Source: Apteryx mantelli (lineage: Eukaryota > Chordata > Aves > Apterygiformes > Apterygidae). Taken from it: 64,000 bases of DNA. The translations under genes and the position numbers were made by a program. Positions 59,710 through 64,000 of the stretch are shown piece by piece. The stretch is taken from positions 87,104,007-87,168,006 of the forward strand of contig NC_089978.1 of assembly GCF_036417845.1 (NCBI RefSeq), given 5' to 3'. A model generated the notes under the pieces. It worked only from the letters and a program-made list of their open reading frames with translations. It was not told where the DNA came from and searched no databases. Numbering within the stretch: position 1 is the first letter of the stretch; each line of letters starts with the position of its first letter.

Positions 59710-62007
59710 AAAAAAAAAAATCACCTAGCTTCAGAGTGATTGGTATAGAAGACCATGCATAAGCATTTCAAAAGTGCTGTAGATAGAAACACCGAGCAGA
59801 CCTTAAGGTGATTCCATGATCATGCAGAACACACACACTCACACGAAATCTGACATTTCAAATTGGAAACAGAGAAACAGTGTAATACAAATTATCTTAA
59901 AACAGTGACTCCCAGCCTCTACTTCAAGTTGGCTGGACACATGCCACTCTGACTCCTTGCTTCTGGATGCCAGACCATTTAAAGTAAAAATTGTTTATAT
60001 TGTAGATTCATATATACATATATATGGGCACTTTCCTTCCATTACTTCCTCATATTTAAAAGAAAACATGATCCCAACACTGGAATATTACATGAATAGG
60101 AAAACGTGACTGAGTCCGCTGAGTTAGGCAAGAAGGTAAACTATTAATTCAACAGCAGACCCATGTTTCAAACCTCCCAATTTCACCTCCAATGAAAGCA
60201 AAGACAGAGACAAATAACGATGTTATTTTATCTGACCAAATTCAAACTTAAGGATTTTGGCCACCCTTGCTTGAGGCTTCATTTTTCCACTACAGAAAAT
60301 ACTTGAGATACCCAAATGGAGAGTTTTTGTACCACATTCAGGACGCACAATCATGTCTGCAGACTCCCATACAACTGCCATCAGAATTACAGAGAAAGTT
60401 AACATGGCTTCTGAGCAGATTTTATCCCTAAGTGGTTGGAAAGGAAGTAGTGTTTCCACAAACACTGTGAGTAGTCAAAGGAACTTGCTTGAGGAACACC
60501 TTTCCCTCTACCACCTGAAGTAAAAAATGGCGTACCTTCATTAAAAGCAACAAAAAAAGGGAAGACTCTCCCATCCTTTGAGCGAACATTTAAAAAGTGA
60601 TGTTGCTGTTTTTCACAGTCATTCCTGAAGAAGTATTGCAATGTGTCTACAGGCGCAACGAACTTGTTAGAACTGCAGTCATGTCAACTGTAATGCTGCA
60701 ACAGCCGTGCTATACAGCACTTGTCAATTCTGATACTGCATAGGTCTTTTGCTACAAGAATTGTATGAGAGCTGCTAGTCCTCACAAGCAGTACCATTTT
60801 AATTTTAAAGAGAAGAAATCTTATGAAGCACTGAGGAGTTATAGTACTGTCTTGTAAGAGACTAAAAGACACGGAACCACATAAGCAGATGAAGCCCTGC
60901 AGATAGAAAAGCAACTCGGAGAAACAAAGAGAATATACTATGCTTTTTTTGATATTGAATATATACCAAAATAAAAGAATATTCAGTATCTTCTGAGAGA
61001 GATCAGATGCAAAAAGTCTCTGGACTACTGTTAATTCCAAGTTCCATAATTTGCCTACAGCGGATTTCAGGCTACCATTAATCCAATTCAAGCTTTCAAA
61101 TGCAAGCTGGTCACCAGGAACAGGCATCAGAACAACAGACTTTAAAACCTTAAGCATATGAAGTTCAAATCTATAGGCATTAACAGCTTTGATCTAAAAT
61201 AGTTCAGGTCTTCATCTGAACACAGGACAAACATTTGGGTAAGGCACACTGATGCTGAAAGCACTTGGCAATCACAAACTCAGGACAGGACCATGGGAGG
61301 TTCCCACTCAAACTCAGTCCCAGCAGAGTATGAACCCTGTACAAGCCTTTGAAACTTCAGAACGCTCCGTGAAAGCTGTACAAGCAGCCTGATCCATCTC
61401 CACACAAAATGGAGAACCAGTTTTAAAAAAGGGACTACATGCAGATATGAAAATGCTTTAAATTCTACTTCCAAGTATGGCCTATATGTTGCTATCTAAT
61501 GAGACAGATTGAAAATCAAGCATAAATCTAAAACTATGTTCTGCTAAGATATAGCTGACATACCAGTTCTGAATCACATTTAAATCAAGTCAAATATCAA
61601 ATCATCAGAAAAAAAAGCTACTCTAATGAATTCTCATTTTTTGCATACAAAATACAAGTAATGACAAATCATAGTTTTTAGTCGTCTCTTCCCCTTAGTG
61701 GTTATAAGGGAATGCTGTAAACCATAAGGGGCAAAATGCTATATGCAAAGCTACATAGTCGAATGCACTTCTAAATTGTTATTTTAAAAGCATAGACAAG
61801 CCCAAGTTCAAATATTAATTGCTTTAGATAAATACTGTTGGAATGATTTTATCCTTTTGATTAAAAGTTCCTTACATCAGATGTTTACATGAACTGTCAG
61901 GAGCTGCCAAATGCCAGATAAGATAGCAACCCTTGCCTACGCAAACGGTGCTCACACATATACACAATGTTAAACAAAATGGACAGTTACGACAACGAAC
62001 AAACTAT

Positions 62008-62013
62008 TTTATT
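62008..62013 (-). terminator. Minus-strand poly(A) signal candidate
   Basis: TTTATT on the plus strand is AATAAA on the minus strand. A GT-rich element follows within 30 bases in the minus-strand direction. Similar hexamers occur at 62907-62912 and near 63010, so alternative ends are possible. Confidence 0.3.
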
Positions 62014-63429
62014 TTTGTTGATAGATAAGAACATCCCATTGAAAATAAAGAATTAAAAATATATTCTGCTACAACAGTTTGCAGGCTTGAATCTCATCCT
62101 ATAGCACAGGATGAAATTCTGGTACTGCAAAATCACAGTAAACCCGATGCACACAGGTGCACACAAAGCCTTGAACAAGTACTTCTACCCTTAACAGTGC
62201 CATGTACAAAAAGCTCATTCCATAAAGCCAAACAGAAAATTTAAACATCTTTGTTTTCCTTATGCCAATGTAAAAAATAAAAACTATTTTCAGTCAATTA
62301 CTTTCACGTAAATTGTACAAGTGGTCCTTCTTTTTACACTAAAATATCCTGAAATTCAGCATAATAAAGCATGGAAGTAGAAACAGTATACTGAACACCC
62401 AGGGAATGATGTTTTCCCCATTATGTAAGCTGTAACTTTCATATTGTTACACCAACACTCAACACAAAGAAATAACACACTGTTTCTCCAGTCAGTGCTC
62501 TGACCTTTTCTTACTATAAAGATCATGTTTGTGTTATTCAGCTACACATACATGCACCACAAAAGATATGCAAAACAAATCAATACAGATAACCTTTAGT
62601 GTCAAATGTCTAATGATGCAGTAATAAAAACAATCCTCATAGCCCAAATGACCTGCTAAATGAAAATCGCATTGCAGTCACTCAAACTAACAAAATACTT
62701 GAATACTTGTGAGTCACAAAATGTTTCATTTGGCAGCAGCATCTCTGCTGAAACCTGAGGAACATCAGACTATTGGTAAGGCAAGGCATTTTCGAACAAG
62801 AAATTTGTAGAAAATACATTTTTGCTATATGCTTTCATATAAAAAGGCAATAAGAAATATAATAAAACCTACCATTTTAGGACTACACTTTCCCTAGCAT
62901 ATAGTTTTTATTACTTGCACTATTACATACAGTACATTCTGTTTCCTACACAGAAAGTATACTTTCTTGTCCCTGATGTATATTACAATTGGCAGTGACA
63001 ACATACCGGTTTATTATCACCGCTCATTCTTGTAGCTTATATAAACAGCACCAAATTTACCCAAAACACACTTATCAGTTACATAGTAACACTTCCTCAT
63101 AGGAAGCCTAAGCCAAAAACATCAGAACCAAACACGCATCTCCAGAAATCCACCAGAACACATGGCTCAGAGTTAAGTGATGCATAACCAAGAGTATTGC
63201 ATAGTACAGGGATCTCGCCTGTATGAATCCATCCACGCATTGATTGTTTGTCACCTTCTGACTCCAGAAATGGACAACAAATTAAACAGGTGCTAATGAA
63301 TATGAAAGTAGTACACAATTAAATTTACTGGTAAAAAAAACATAACAAGAAATTGTACAGTTCTCTGGTGCAGTGCAAAGTACCTTAAAACACATAAAAG
63401 AATACATATGTACAGTGTGTATGTATTTT

Positions 63430-63449
63430 TATATATATATATATATATA
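63430..63449. repeat. (TA)10 microsatellite
   Basis: Uninterrupted TA dinucleotide run next to GT-rich sequence. Confidence 0.93.
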
Positions 63450-64000
63450 GTATGTATTTCCCTGACACATACACATGTATATATAACCAGCATGAACACA
63501 CATATCCATGCCAAACTTAGCAAAAGATGGAATGTTTAAAATGTGGATATACTGTTCCAGACAAATATGCTTGTCCCAGAACTGGCTGTTTAAACAGCCA
63601 AAATGCCCTTCTCCATGGAACATGAATATTACCTGCATAAATTGACAATATACTGTGCATTTGTCCTCATAACTTACAGAAGGACTGATAATCACACTTT
63701 ATAAAAGCTTGTACTCGTATTAAGCCCTTTTCTACATAGCCCTTTCTTGCCCATATCTCCCTCACCCAAGAACAATTCATATCACTATTCCCTTTATGGA
63801 ACTCTATGAAGAATAATCTAGCTGAGTATTACTCTCCTGACCAGATACAGTATTAACTAAAGAAATTAGATCTTCTATCTTAAATTCTTCTTGCAATGTA
63901 AAAGATTACAGCCACCCCTGTAAAAATTATTAACACCTGATGCTGTTTTTTCTTTTTCCTTTGGGATTCAGCTGTTTTGGTTCTGAATATGAATGTGTTG

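Larger units (their letters stand above)
49651..61984. other. Downstream non-coding DNA
   Basis: About 12 kb without any recognised coding sequence, RNA gene or clear interspersed repeat. Visible items are short tandem repeats and homopolymers, a moderately GC-rich stretch at 51.3-51.55 kb, and a perfect hairpin at 59676-59709. The frames present on both strands are short and without domains. Confidence 0.55.
61985..64000 (-). other. Possible distal 3' UTR of a minus-strand gene (NHS?)
   Basis: No coding frame is visible. On the minus strand, however, the sequence resembles a long vertebrate 3' UTR: AT-rich, with a Pumilio-type TGTACATA (minus strand of 63407-63414), and ending at AATAAA (minus strand of 62008-62013) followed by GT-rich GTTTGTTCGTTGTCGT. 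In mammals NHS and RAI2 are near neighbours in tail-to-tail orientation, so NHS is the natural candidate. This is inference from gene order only. Confidence 0.25.

Noticed and set aside
60684-61157. A 157-codon minus-strand frame
   Set aside because: Hydrophobic, Leu/Phe/Ser-rich content typical of chance translation of AT-rich DNA, with no known family. A small membrane protein cannot be fully excluded.
1-64000. CRISPR array, tRNA/rRNA genes, viral genome, bacterial operon
   Set aside because: None seen; the composition, splice signals and CR1 elements are those of vertebrate nuclear DNA.

Overview
This 64 kb window is vertebrate nuclear DNA, almost certainly from a bird. Three things point there: one intact, intronless coding exon for a vertebrate transcription co-regulator (RAI2); CR1-type LINE fragments, one of them carrying the (ATTCTGTG)n 3' tail typical of avian and other sauropsid CR1; and sparse interspersed repeats with many short microsatellites and homopolymers. 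Nothing prokaryotic or viral was seen, and no CRISPR array or tRNA gene.

Layout. 1-2.9 kb is non-coding and holds an ancient, decayed CR1/L3-like fragment and a purine-rich stretch. About 2.93-3.96 kb is a strong TATA-less CpG island, with a shoulder to about 4.3 kb. It ends a plausible first exon at a good splice donor (GT at 3450-3451) and is the best candidate for the RAI2 promoter. 3.45-47.5 kb reads as a long plus-strand intron or intron series. It contains a short old CR1 3' end (about 10.5 kb), a younger 5'-truncated CR1 (17.76-18.46 kb), simple repeats, several CpG-rich patches, one exon-like block (34.35-34.48 kb) and a motif-dense stretch just upstream of the coding exon. A splice acceptor at 47491-47495 opens the last exon. 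After a 105-base leader with two tiny upstream ORFs comes the complete 556-codon RAI2 coding sequence (47601-49271), then a short 3' UTR with canonical poly(A) signals. From about 49.65 kb to the end no coding sequence was recognised. The last 2 kb resemble the distal 3' UTR of a minus-strand gene; from mammalian gene order this could be NHS, tail-to-tail with RAI2, but no coding sequence proves it.

Function. The one identifiable gene encodes retinoic acid-induced 2, a nuclear co-regulator that binds CtBP co-repressors through two ALDLS motifs, both present here with 26-residue spacing. The rest is its probable promoter, intron and cis-regulatory material. The most interesting unexplained items are the layered upstream ORFs, the exon-like block at 34.4 kb, CCATGG-centred X-box-like motifs at 46.4 kb, a CACGTGAC/ARE composite at 40.6 kb, DR1-like nuclear-receptor elements at 10.3-10.9 kb, and a perfect 15-bp hairpin next to a poly(A) tract at 59.7 kb. 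No clear evidence of a wholly new biological system was found.
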